From: Streptomyces mashuensis
GTDB taxonomy: Bacteria; Actinomycetota; Actinomycetes; Streptomycetales; Streptomycetaceae
Direction of reading: 5' to 3'
Assembly: GCF_014654785.1 (NCBI RefSeq)
Contig: NZ_BNBD01000012.1
Span: 1 to 64,000, forward strand
Length of the DNA: 64,000 nt
A program made the translations under genes and the position numbers. This document shows, in pieces, positions 33,705 to 41,873 of this stretch (position 1 is its first letter; each line of letters opens with the position of its first letter). The notes beneath the pieces are model-generated. The model worked only from the letters and a program-made list of their open reading frames with translations, did no database searches and had not been told where the DNA came from.

Positions 33705-34170
33705 GGGCTCTCCCTCGTCTGTAGGGCACGCGGCAGCGGATCTGCTTGCCGACCGGCGTGATGACCGTGTGCCAGCCCGGGGCGAGCAGGTCGAGCAGGG
33801 CCAACCCGCGGCCGGACTCGGCTCCCGGGTCGTCCATCGGCGCCGCACAGCGGCGGGGCAGGTGCTCGGCGTCCGGGTCGTGGACCTTCACCGAGACCGC
33901 GACCGGCTCGGCGACGACCTCCACGACCAGGGGCACGAACGGCCCGCACCAGGCGACCGCGTTCCCGATCAGCTCACTGGCCACCAGCTGGGCGGTCTCG
34001 GTGACCTCGGCGGCGACTCCGGCCTCGCACAGCGCCCGACGCGTCATGTGCCGGACGCGGCGTAAGTGCTCGGCGGAGGAGTGCATGTGGACCGCGAACC
34101 CGCCGGGCCTCTCGGTGAGGTAGAAGCCCGGGATCGCCGGCGCCCTCTCGTCCGCCACGGTGCTGACCAT
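33697..34170 (-). CDS. Histidine-kinase-like ATPase, RsbW-type anti-sigma family (157 aa)
   Basis: HATPase_c-type domain as in anti-sigma factor kinases of the RsbW group, abundant in Streptomyces. The N-box ELIGNAVAW is about residues 66-74 and the G-box GRGLALLDLL about 119-128. It is divergent from the DUF5753 regulator gene at 34370 and overlaps a small gene of unknown function. Such ATPases often sit beside XRE/DUF397 pairs. The ATG at 34170 is preceded by GGAGGGG. Confidence 0.85.
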   Translation of the reverse strand: MVSTVADERAPAIPGFYLTERPGGFAVHMHSSAEHLRRVRHMTRRALCEAGVAAEVTETAQLVASELIGNAVAWCGPFVPLVVEVVAEPVAVSVKVHDPDAEHLPRRCAAPMDDPGAESGRGLALLDLLAPGWHTVITPVGKQIRCRVPYRRGRARA

Positions 34171-34369
34171 GGCCCCTCCATCCGCACAGGCTTCCGCCTA
34201 CGCAAGATCGATGCAAGTTCCCGCCTGGGAAAGCCAGTTGGCTGCCCCGGTGGGGTTTCCACAGAGGATGGACCCAACCGCCCACGGGTCGCAAGCTTTC
34301 CACCAATCTCGTTCGGGTGGTCCGCCGAAGGGGCTCCCGCTCTCCCGGCGGTGGTGAAACACTGCGCAT

Positions 34370-35245
34370 ATGCCCAACAGCCCCGTCGTACCGACGATCC
34401 GGCGCCGCCGACTCGGCTCAGCTCTGCGCAAGCTCCGCAACGACGCCGGCCTGACCTTGGATGGCGCGGCTGCGGCCATGGGCTGGAAGGCGCCGAAGAT
34501 GTCGAAGGTCGAGAACGCCGCGGCCGGCATCCGCCCGGCCGAGGTCACCGACCTGCTCAAGGCATACGGTGTGACGAACCCCGAGGTGTTCACCGCACTG
34601 GAGAACCTGGCCCGCGACGCGGGCAAGAAGGGCTGGTGGCAGACCTACAGCGGCGTGGTCGCGCCCGCCTACGCGGACTACCTCTCGCTGGAGTCCGACG
34701 CCGAGCGCGTCTGCGAGTGGTCACCCACGCTCGTGCCCGGCCTGCTGCAGAGCGCCGCGTACGCGAGGGAGATGATCGCCGCCTCCGCCGTCACCCGCAC
34801 CCCTGAGGAAGTTGCCGCCCTCGCCGAGGTCCGCATGGCTCGCCAGGCCATCCTCTCCCGCCCCGACGGCACCGGGCCCCTGAACGTGTGGGCGGTGATC
34901 TCGGAGGCAGTTCTGCATCAGCGGTTCGCTGTCCGCCCGGCCACCATGCGCGAACAGCTCCACCGCTTGCTGGACGTGGCCGAGCTGCCCAACGTCACCC
35001 TCCAGATCATGCCTCTGGGCGCCACCCCGCACCCAGGCGTTGTCGGCGGCTTCACCGTGGTCAACTTCCCCGGCCCGATGCCGGACGTGGTCCTGGTGGA
35101 GAACCTCCGGGGCAACTCCTACGTCGAGGGCAGCGAGGACGTCCGCGTCTTCGCCGGCGCCTTCGAACGGATCGTCGCCGCCGCACTGCCGGTGGACGAC
35201 TCGTTGGCACTGATCAAACGCATCGAAGAAGGCAGCCCAAAGTGA
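34370..35245 (+). CDS. XRE regulator with DUF5753 domain (291 aa)
   Basis: N-terminal HTH (about residues 13-70, GSALRKLRNDAGLTLDGAAAAMGWKAPKMSKVENA) followed by DUF5753 (about 95-280, EWSPTLVPGLLQSAAYAREMI and VENLRGNSYVEGSEDV). A very common Streptomyces architecture, encoded with DUF397 proteins and linked to development and antibiotic production. It overlaps the DUF397 gene by 4 bases and is divergent from the RsbW-type ATPase. It could control the lasso operon, but no operator was identified. Confidence 0.93.
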   Translation: MPNSPVVPTIRRRRLGSALRKLRNDAGLTLDGAAAAMGWKAPKMSKVENAAAGIRPAEVTDLLKAYGVTNPEVFTALENLARDAGKKGWWQTYSGVVAPAYADYLSLESDAERVCEWSPTLVPGLLQSAAYAREMIAASAVTRTPEEVAALAEVRMARQAILSRPDGTGPLNVWAVISEAVLHQRFAVRPATMREQLHRLLDVAELPNVTLQIMPLGATPHPGVVGGFTVVNFPGPMPDVVLVENLRGNSYVEGSEDVRVFAGAFERIVAAALPVDDSLALIKRIEEGSPK

Positions 35246-35460
35246 ACGGACCCAAGGCGGAGCTGTACGCGCACGACCTCTCCGCCGCCACCTGGCGCAA
35301 GTCCTCGTACAGCGGAGGCGAAGGAAACTGCATCGAGACCGCCGATCTTCCCGGCGGCATCGCCGTCCGCGACTCCAAGAACACCGGCCTCGAACCACTC
35401 CGCCTCACCCTCGCCGAATGGCACGCGTTCTGCGCGGGAGTAGTGAGCGGCGAGTTGTGA
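35242..35460 (+). CDS. DUF397 domain protein (72 aa)
   Basis: Small protein of the DUF397 family, recognised by the TWRKSSYSGGEGNCIE motif (about residues 18-33) and IAVRDSKN (about 40-47). The GTG start overlaps the stop of the DUF5753 regulator. Pairs of this kind can act as a regulator plus modulator, and toxin-antitoxin-like behaviour has been proposed for some. The gene is followed by a hairpin at 35491-35520. Confidence 0.92.
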   Translation: MNGPKAELYAHDLSAATWRKSSYSGGEGNCIETADLPGGIAVRDSKNTGLEPLRLTLAEWHAFCAGVVSGEL

Positions 35461-35490
35461 CCACTAAAGATCACCTCGGGAACACCATTG

Positions 35491-35520
35491 CGGCCCTCGT
35501 CCCGGGGAGGTCGAGGGCCG
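35491..35520. terminator. Hairpin after the DUF397 gene
   Basis: A 9-bp stem (CGGCCCTCG at 35491-35499 with CGAGGGCCG at 35512-35520) and a 12-base loop, between the convergent DUF397 and relaxase genes. Confidence 0.65.
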
Positions 35521-35654
35521 CGCCATGGGGTGGGCTCGCTTGTCGTCGGCGAGCCCAGGGCCAAGACCTTAGGCCCGGGGCCATGGCTTGCGCACTCCCC
35601 ACACGAGGCCCGGGCGCGCCCACCCGTCGACCTCTGCAGTAGCTCGGCAACCGC

Positions 35655-37370
35655 TTATCGGTGCCGAAGGTGTGGTGATGTGGGGGCGGGGTGGGAATTG
35701 GGGAGCTGGACCGTGCGGCCGGGCTGTGCCGACTGGGTGGGCAGAGTCGTGCGGGCGCGGGGGGCGCGTGCTCGGGCGCTGGGGGCTGGCCGGGCAGCGA
35801 GGCGTTGGATGCGCCAGGTGAGGGTGCCGGCGGTGGAGCGGGCGTCGTCCAGGGTGCGCTGGCGGAGGGCGTGCTGGAGGAGCTGTTCGGGGGCGTGGCC
35901 GGCGTTCTCGGCTTCGGTCAGGGCGGCGGCCAGTGCCGGCCAGGTGGGGTCGTCGAGAATCTGCTGGGCGTGCTCGGGCATTGTGGCGAGGATGTGCTGG
36001 GCGTGCTGTTCCATGGCGCGGGCCGGTGGCTTGCGCTGGGCCAAGGCGGCCAGCGGCCCGGCGGCGGCCTGTTGGTAGGCGGCCTGGAGGTGGAGCAGGG
36101 TCTGGTGGGCGGCGGCGACCTGTTGATCGTGCTGGCGGGCCTGGTGCCAGCGGGCGGTGGCGACGACAACCAGGACGGCGATGTCGAGGAACATCGCCAG
36201 CCCGGAACTGTCCCCGGTGACCGGTGCGGTGCGCAGGGCCCGGACCGCGCCGCGCAGGGCGCGGGCTTGGTCCTGCTGGGCGTGGATGCGGGAGCGGTTG
36301 GCGCGTTCGAAGGCGGTGGCGGCCTGCTGCAGCTGTGGCCGCAGGTGGCTGGGGGCGAGCAGCGGAAGGACGTCGATCGCCTCGCCGAATGCTGCGATGT
36401 GGGCCTGGGCGGCTTCGTCGCTGCTGTGGTGGAGGTGGTGGGGGATGCGCTCGGCTGCGGCGGTGGCCTGGTGCCAGGGGTCGGGCCTGCGCCGGCTGCC
36501 CGGCTCGGTGGCGGGTGCGGTGTCGATGGCGGTGAGGCGCTCGGCGATTTTTGGGAAGGAAAGGTCTGGGGCGAGTTTGGCGCCGGAGAACCAGACGGGG
36601 GCGCCGGCGGCGTTGGTGTCGCCTTCCACAGCGACCTTGTACCCGCGCACGTCGCCGGAGGGGAAGCGCTGGACATCGACCAGCACGCCGTCGATGCCGT
36701 CCAGCAGGTGGAGGAACTCCTCGGGGGTGGTGGCGATGGAGACCAGCTGGCGGATGGTGGTGCGCAGGCGCTCGCGGGAGGTCTTGGTCGTGCCGGCGCG
36801 GCGGGCCTTTTCCATCTCGGCGCGGGTGGGGCGCTTGGCGGCGGTGCGGTCGCCGCGCACGACCTGCTTAAGGCCGTATTCCTTCTCGATGGCCGCGAGT
36901 TCCTTGTCGGCCTTCAAGTAGTCGTTCCAGTGGTGGGCGGTGCGCAGGTCACCGCGGACCTTGGTGGCGGCGATGTGGATGTGGTCGTCGGCGTGGCGGA
37001 CGGCGACCCACCGGCACCCGTCGGGGTCGCCTTCGGGTGCGATGCCGGTGGCCGCCACAATGCGGCGCGCGATGTCGGCCCACTCGGCGTCGGTGAGGTG
37101 TCGGTCGCCCGGGGCGGCACGTACGGAGCAGTGCCATGTGTGCCGCTCGGGCGCCCGGCCCAGTCGGCGGGCTTGCTTGACCCGCAGGTCGAGGTCGGCC
37201 ACGAGGCGCTTCTTCGTGGCGTCGAAGTCATCGGCGCGGCCGGGGTCGGGTGCGAAGCCGTCCCAGGAGGCGACCAGGTGCGGGTCGGTGTGGTCCTTGG
37301 CCTTCTTGGTGTCGAACAGGTACCGGATCAGGCCGGCGGTGTTCTTGCCGCTGCCGATCTTGGCGATCAC
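35655..37370 (-). CDS. mobA: MobA-type relaxase (571 aa)
   Basis: Nicks the element's origin of transfer and pilots the strand. The N-terminal relaxase domain (about residues 1-230) has the metal triad in RHADDHIHIA (H126, H130, H132); a candidate catalytic Tyr is Y17 (LIRYLF). The C-terminal half is helical and Gln/Ala-rich, with a possible membrane segment (SGLAMFLDIAVLVVVATA, about 395-412). It overlaps mobC by 4 bases. No coupling protein or transfer apparatus is encoded nearby, which makes the element dependent on a helper. Confidence 0.9.
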   Translation of the reverse strand: MIAKIGSGKNTAGLIRYLFDTKKAKDHTDPHLVASWDGFAPDPGRADDFDATKKRLVADLDLRVKQARRLGRAPERHTWHCSVRAAPGDRHLTDAEWADIARRIVAATGIAPEGDPDGCRWVAVRHADDHIHIAATKVRGDLRTAHHWNDYLKADKELAAIEKEYGLKQVVRGDRTAAKRPTRAEMEKARRAGTTKTSRERLRTTIRQLVSIATTPEEFLHLLDGIDGVLVDVQRFPSGDVRGYKVAVEGDTNAAGAPVWFSGAKLAPDLSFPKIAERLTAIDTAPATEPGSRRRPDPWHQATAAAERIPHHLHHSSDEAAQAHIAAFGEAIDVLPLLAPSHLRPQLQQAATAFERANRSRIHAQQDQARALRGAVRALRTAPVTGDSSGLAMFLDIAVLVVVATARWHQARQHDQQVAAAHQTLLHLQAAYQQAAAGPLAALAQRKPPARAMEQHAQHILATMPEHAQQILDDPTWPALAAALTEAENAGHAPEQLLQHALRQRTLDDARSTAGTLTWRIQRLAARPAPSARARAPRARTTLPTQSAQPGRTVQLPNSHPAPTSPHLRHR

Positions 37371-38017
37371 CGGGCCGCCTTCGGGGAGACGGCGTGGTTC
37401 ATGGTCTGCGCGATGTCGCTGATGGTGGCGCGGGCGGTGTTCAGGGTGCGCTCGGTCTGGGTGAGGACGGCGGTGTCCACAGGGTGGGGATCGCCTCCGG
37501 CGTTGAGGCGGTGGGCGATCTGGTTGACGTTGCTGCCGATGCGGGTGACCTCGGCTCGTAGGGCGTCGAGCTTGTCGAGGTAGTCATCGAGCTGGGTGCG
37601 CTGCCCGGCCAGCTCCACGGTGAGGTCGCCGTCGAGGTAGGCCATGATCACGGCGCCGACGAGGTGCGCGCCGGCTATGCCCATCTCATCAGCGCGGGTG
37701 ACGATCCGGGTCTTCTCATCAACGCTGTAGCGGACGTCGACACGCTCTTTGCGCTGGACGTCTTCGCGGGTACGGCGGCGAGCGATACGACGCAGCGTTG
37801 CTTCGGTGGCGGAGCTGGCGGGTGACTGCTCGGCTGCGTCGGTGGGCGTCTCCTCCTCGGGCCCCCCCTGGTGCCCGAGGTCCTCCGCCACCCCCGGGGC
37901 GGAGGTGTTCGCGTTGGACCGGCCCTTGGACGGTCCAACGTCATACCTTGCTGCGCTGGTGGCGGTGGTGGGCATCTCCTGCTGGTCGGTGGCGAATTCG
38001 TTGTGCGGGTCGTGCAT
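37367..38017 (-). CDS. mobC: MobC-type relaxosome accessory protein (216 aa)
   Basis: The C-terminal half fits the mobilization protein C family: VDVRYSVDEKTRIVTRADEMGIAGAHLVGAVIMAYLDGD (about residues 93-131, ribbon-helix-helix-like) and LRAEVTRIGSNVNQIAHRLNAGG (about 152-174), the typical bacterial mobilization motif. The first 70 residues are disordered. It helps the relaxase bind oriT. The stop overlaps the relaxase start (ATGA). The origin of transfer is probably in 38018-38141 or near it, but no nic site was identified. Confidence 0.88.
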   Translation of the reverse strand: MHDPHNEFATDQQEMPTTATSAARYDVGPSKGRSNANTSAPGVAEDLGHQGGPEEETPTDAAEQSPASSATEATLRRIARRRTREDVQRKERVDVRYSVDEKTRIVTRADEMGIAGAHLVGAVIMAYLDGDLTVELAGQRTQLDDYLDKLDALRAEVTRIGSNVNQIAHRLNAGGDPHPVDTAVLTQTERTLNTARATISDIAQTMNHAVSPKAAR

Positions 38018-38141
38018 GGAACGGTTCTCCGTGGGGTTGCTGTGGGTGGGGGTGCCGGGTCGAGGGGCCGTCCCCGCGCCGGCTTGCGCGGGGACGGGTG
38101 CGGTGCGTCGTGCGACATGGGGGTGATCGCGTGCTGCGGGC

Positions 38142-39134
38142 TCAGTGAGCGCCGACGGGTTCCCTGTCGACCTCGCTCTGCCGCTGGCGGGCGGCCTGGT
38201 CGATTTCGGCCTGGAGGCGGTCCTTGATCTGGGTCAGGCGGTCCTTGCCGATGCGGTGCCCTGCGGCGCGGATGGCCACCTCGATGTGGCGGCGTGACGC
38301 GCGACCCCCACGTCCCGGCGGTGCGGTGCGGGCGATGGCGAGGAGTTCGTCGAATGTGGCGCCTGACTCCTGGCCTTCCAGCCCGGCGGGCGGCTCCGGA
38401 GCCTGCGGCACCTTGTCCGTGCCCAGCGCCACGTCGCCGGAGCGGTCGGCCACATCGAGTGTGGCCGGTCCCTCTTCCGGCGGGGCAGGGTCGCCTTCGG
38501 CAGGAGCGGGCGGCTGGGTGCTGTGGGTGCCGTTGTGGCCGTGGCCGGTGGCATGGTGGCTCCCTGCGGCGTCAGCCTCCTCGGCGGCGTCGGCTTCCTG
38601 GGCGCGGGGTATGGGGTGGCGCCGGATGACGAGGTAGAGGTGGACCGCGCCGGCCAGGGCGAGCGGGGCGATGGCCGACAGGGCGCCGACGGTGACGTCG
38701 TCGAGGTGCAGTCCGCCCGGGTGGGTCTGTTGGTTGAGGCGGATGGCGTGCAGGGCGTTGGCCCAGATGCTCGTGAGGGTCGCCAGCCCGACGAGTGTCC
38801 ACACGTACAGGCGCGAGCGCAGCGGGGCGGTGCGCAGGATGAGCAGGGCGCCGATGCCGATGGCGATGAAGCCGTCGATCACGAGGGGGAAGGCGTAGGT
38901 GAGCGGTCCGCGGATGTGGATGGCGAGGGCCATCTGCCGCAGGGCGTCGTAGGAGAGGGCGAAGCCGATCGTGCCGAGCAGGGTGATGCCGGCGCGGATG
39001 GCGGTGGTGCCGGGTAGGGCAGCGGTGGCTGCGGTGGCGGAGGAAGGCAAGCGGGAGCACTCCGGGTGGGCTCGGGCGGCGGCCACGAGCGCGGGGGAGG
39101 GGTGGCCGCCGTGGGGTGCGGTGACTCGTACCAC
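38142..39134 (-). CDS. DUF2637 membrane protein (330 aa)
   Basis: Four predicted membrane helices in the first half: about residues 47-65 (AGITLLGTIGFALSYDAL), 80-100 (YAFPLVIDGFIAIGIGALLIL), 109-128 (YVWTLVGLATLTSIWANAL) and 148-168 (AIAPLALAGAVHLYLVI). Together they match DUF2637, a family regular in actinobacterial integrative elements and plasmids near replication or spread genes. The C-terminal half is a disordered acidic linker and a basic helical end (about 275-320, RHIEVAIRAAGHRIGKDRLTQIKDRL), probably DNA-binding. It may have a role in spread or replication. The GTG start is uncertain. Confidence 0.82.
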   Translation of the reverse strand: MVRVTAPHGGHPSPALVAAARAHPECSRLPSSATAATAALPGTTAIRAGITLLGTIGFALSYDALRQMALAIHIRGPLTYAFPLVIDGFIAIGIGALLILRTAPLRSRLYVWTLVGLATLTSIWANALHAIRLNQQTHPGGLHLDDVTVGALSAIAPLALAGAVHLYLVIRRHPIPRAQEADAAEEADAAGSHHATGHGHNGTHSTQPPAPAEGDPAPPEEGPATLDVADRSGDVALGTDKVPQAPEPPAGLEGQESGATFDELLAIARTAPPGRGGRASRRHIEVAIRAAGHRIGKDRLTQIKDRLQAEIDQAARQRQSEVDREPVGAH

Positions 39135-39256
39135 TCGTTGCGTGCCTGGTCAGGGCAGGTACGGGTGGCGTGGTGATGTCGGGTCGACTCGTTGCGGGCT
39201 TGGCACTCGTCCCCGCGCTGACCTGGGCGGGGACGAGTGTGACGAGTCGAGTCGGG

Positions 39257-40543
39257 TCAGGCTCCGGTGCCGGGGAGAGTCTCCGCGACCGTCTGGGCGG
39301 GCTCGGCCCGTGTGCCGGGTTCGGGGCAGTAGCGGGCCCAGGCGTCGAGGAACTGGTTGCGCGCGAAGCCCTTGGCCTGGGTGCCGTCGGGGAACCGGCG
39401 GTTGGCGGAGCTGATGCCGTAGTCCTTCAGCAGCAGTTGCAGGCCGCGCGGGGTGAGGCCGTTGGCGCCGTACTCGGCCCACGGCGCTTCCTTGTCCGCG
39501 TTGAGGTACTCCAGCAGGCGGCTGGTACGCAGCACGGCGGGTTCGGCTTCGGCGGCGAAGGCGCGGCGGATGTCGACCAGGATGCGGGTGCGCAGACCGC
39601 CCTCCTCGTCCTGCCCGGCCTCGTAGTCGGTCATGGTGCTGCAGGCGGTGCGGGCGAGCGCGGGCCATTCGCCTCCGGCGAGGTCGGCGATGATCACCAG
39701 GGGTTCCCAGGTGTCGGCCGCGCGGTCCTCGACCGGCAGGGCCGGCTCCATGTCCATGGCCTGGGCGTACAGCGGTCGCAGCCAGGCGGCGAGTCGTGCC
39801 CGTATCGCGTGCAGGGCGGGGGTGTCCCGGCCGGTGCGGAAGGCGGCGACCGTCTCGCCCGGCCTGCGGCGGCGCATCCGGATGACCACCGACCGGTCCA
39901 TGATCGTGTCGGGTAGGTCGCCGATGCCGGCGAGAGCGGCCATGGCGAAGGTGGGGAACGCTTGCGGTTTGTGCTCGGGTCCGGAGACCCGCAGGGTGGG
40001 GCGGTTGCGTTGGTGTCCGGCGTTCAGCAGGCCGCGCAGGTCTTCATTCTTCTCCGCAGCCTTGGCGGTGCCGAAGAGGGTGTCGGCCTCGTCGACCAGG
40101 AGGGTCGGCGGGTCCTCGTCGGTGATCGAGCGGAAGATCGCCGCAGGGCTGGCGTTGACCGTGATCAGGTGGTTGTGCACGGTCTCGGTCACTACGTCCA
40201 GCAGCCGTGACTTGCCGCACCGCTTCGCCGGGCCCACCACCGCCAGGCGGGGCGCGTGCTGCCAGGCCGGCTGCAGGTGGGTGGCCGCCACCCACAGCGT
40301 CACCGCGGTGAGGGCCTCTTCGCTCGGCATCACCACGTACCGCTTGATCTGCGCCCGCAGGTCGGCCAGGATCTGCGCTCCTGTGGGGAGGGGCGCCGGC
40401 GAAGGGGCATCACCAGGGCTGTCCGCTGCGGGTGCTGTGGCAGGGATGGCCAGTTGGCCGGGTATGTGGGCTGGCGGCGGCGACATGGTGGCGTCGTCGC
40501 GAAGGGATGGCGTATTCGGCTGGGCATCAGTCATACTGGGCAT
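39257..40543 (-). CDS. DUF3631 domain ATPase, probable replication protein (428 aa)
   Basis: P-loop protein with Walker A-like VVGPAKRCGKSRLLDV (about residues 102-117) and Walker B-like PPTLLVDEADTLFG (about 142-155), followed by the DUF3631 domain (VVIRMRRRRPGETV). DUF3631 proteins occur in actinobacterial elements and phages as primase/helicase-like replication proteins. The N-terminal 50 residues are Pro/Ala-rich. Two ATGs (40543, 40534) are possible; GAGGAG lies just before the first. It is divergent from the XRE gene, and the shared 284-bp interval holds operators and a terminator. Confidence 0.85.
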   Translation of the reverse strand: MPSMTDAQPNTPSLRDDATMSPPPAHIPGQLAIPATAPAADSPGDAPSPAPLPTGAQILADLRAQIKRYVVMPSEEALTAVTLWVAATHLQPAWQHAPRLAVVGPAKRCGKSRLLDVVTETVHNHLITVNASPAAIFRSITDEDPPTLLVDEADTLFGTAKAAEKNEDLRGLLNAGHQRNRPTLRVSGPEHKPQAFPTFAMAALAGIGDLPDTIMDRSVVIRMRRRRPGETVAAFRTGRDTPALHAIRARLAAWLRPLYAQAMDMEPALPVEDRAADTWEPLVIIADLAGGEWPALARTACSTMTDYEAGQDEEGGLRTRILVDIRRAFAAEAEPAVLRTSRLLEYLNADKEAPWAEYGANGLTPRGLQLLLKDYGISSANRRFPDGTQAKGFARNQFLDAWARYCPEPGTRAEPAQTVAETLPGTGA

Positions 40544-40631
40544 CAGCTCCTCTGCTCGCGGGCCATATGGGACGGCAATCCCGGCCTCGCGGGTCGATCG
40601 CTAGGGATGGCGGTTGAGAGGTTTGCGCTTG

Positions 40632-40657
40632 GCCCCCGGCATAGCCGGGGGCTTTTT
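40632..40657 (+). terminator. Intrinsic terminator upstream of the XRE gene
   Basis: A 9-bp GC stem (GCCCCCGGC, ATA loop, GCCGGGGGC) followed by TTTTT at 40653-40657. This classical form is rare in Streptomyces. On the plus strand no gene lies upstream of it, only the 5' region of the divergent DUF3631 gene, so it would end a short non-coding or antisense transcript, or insulate the XRE promoter. Confidence 0.8.
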
Positions 40658-40733
40658 CTATGTGGTCCGCGTCGTGGCGCGCTCCTCTGCCTGTTCGGTG
40701 GGGACCACCACTATGCCACACGGATTGCCGATT

Positions 40734-40795
40734 GCAGAAGTATTCTGCGTCTCGCAGTGGCCATGTTATGGTTTAAGGGTCGCTGCAAATTGCAG
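40734..40795. promoter_or_regulatory. Three palindromic operators and promoter of the XRE-xis-int module
   Basis: Three perfect inverted repeats share CTGC/GCAG half-sites: GCAGAAGTATTCTGC (40734-40748), CTGCGTCTCGCAG (40745-40757) and CTGCAAATTGCAG (40783-40795). A promoter-like pair TTCTGC (40743-40748) and TATGGT (40767-40772), spaced 18, lies among them. The layout suggests autoregulation by the XRE protein, whose gene starts 33 bases later. Confidence 0.65.
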
Positions 40796-40827
40796 TGGAC
40801 CGCTACGTACGGAAGGAGGTGGTAGCC

Positions 40828-41343
40828 GTGGCAGACGACGATTCCCCGCAGGGCGTGCTGCTCAGCGGCGAGGCGAACGTCGCGGTGCGCATCAAGCTGG
40901 AGCGCGAGGCGCGCGGGTGGAGCACCAACGCTCTGTCCGACCGCCTGAACGAGGCCGGCTTCGACATGAACCCGTCCGCGGTCTGGCGCATCGAGAACGG
41001 CAAGCGCCGCATCAACCTGGACGAGGCCATCGGCTTCGCCGAGGTCTTCGGCCTCGACCTGCGCAACCTCGTCGGCCCCCCGCAGCTCGCCGCACAGGCC
41101 CGCGCCATGGAACTCGTCGACGCCGTCGTGGACGCGTTCCGCGAGACCCAGCGCGCCAACGCCGCCTTCCTCAAGGCTCGGGACGACCTCGACGCCTACC
41201 TCGCCGAGCACCCCGACGTCCGCGAGGAGGCCGACGTGATGGTGTCCAACGCCATCGCCGAGGCGTCCACCAAGCACCTGCTGGAGACGTACGGGCCGCC
41301 ACCCGGCGAGAGCCGTGACGCCGGCTCCGCCGACGAGACGTAG
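40828..41343 (+). CDS. XRE-family regulator of the tRNA-Pro element (171 aa)
   Basis: Homologue of the regulator at 229-774. The HTH covers about residues 14-75 (VAVRIKLEREARGWSTNALSDRLNEAGFDMNPSAVWRIENGKRRINLDEAIGFAEVFGL), followed by a helical C terminus (ETQRANAAFLKARDDLDAYLAEHP). The GTG at 40828 has GGAAGGAGG upstream. Three palindromes sharing GCAG half-sites cover its promoter, consistent with autorepression. It heads the XRE-xis-int series and is divergent from the DUF3631 gene, so it may control both integration and replication genes. Confidence 0.9.
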   Translation: MADDDSPQGVLLSGEANVAVRIKLEREARGWSTNALSDRLNEAGFDMNPSAVWRIENGKRRINLDEAIGFAEVFGLDLRNLVGPPQLAAQARAMELVDAVVDAFRETQRANAAFLKARDDLDAYLAEHPDVREEADVMVSNAIAEASTKHLLETYGPPPGESRDAGSADET

Positions 41344-41463
41344 CTCGGCTCCTTCTCCCGTCCTGGGCCCGCAAACCCCCAGCACGGGACACCTCATCCT
41401 CATCCCTAGCGATCGGCGGGCCGGTGTTGCCGCACCCACGCCCGCCAGAAGAGGACTCACCCC

Positions 41464-41841
41464 TTGAACCGACCCGCGATACCACCTGCCTCCACGCCGG
41501 CTCCGCACCCCGACGCTGCCCTGCCGTGCCTCTACCTCCCCGAGGAAGTCGCCGCCGTCCTCGGCTGCTCCGCCTGGTGGGTGAAGGACCGCGCCCGTCG
41601 GCGACTCATCCCGTTCATCCGCGTCGGCCGGGCCTACCGCTTCTCGCCCGACCACCTGGCCGAGATCGTGCGTATGCACGAAGAACGTCCGGCACGGAAT
41701 CCTCAGCGGCCCACGGCCACTGCTGTGCCGGCCCGCAAGCCTGCGATGCGAGAGCGCACCGAGGCAGCCGTGCCCACGGTCCGTCTCAAGGCCCGACCGC
41801 CTCGCCGGATGACCAGGTCGCACTTCGGAACCGCCGCTTAA
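41464..41841 (+). CDS. xis: Excisionase-like HTH protein (125 aa)
   Basis: Excisionase-family HTH at about residues 23-70: LYLPEEVAAVLGCSAWWVKDRARRRLIPFIRVGRAYRFSPDHLAEIV, with the usual helix, wing and RxYRF pattern. The remaining C terminus is basic (KARPPRRMTRSHF). It starts with TTG after AGAGGAC. It lies 32 bases upstream of the integrase gene and is probably the directionality factor for excision of the element. Confidence 0.85.
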   Translation: MNRPAIPPASTPAPHPDAALPCLYLPEEVAAVLGCSAWWVKDRARRRLIPFIRVGRAYRFSPDHLAEIVRMHEERPARNPQRPTATAVPARKPAMRERTEAAVPTVRLKARPPRRMTRSHFGTAA

Positions 41842-41873
41842 CGAACCCCACACGACAGAAGGGAGGAAAGCCT

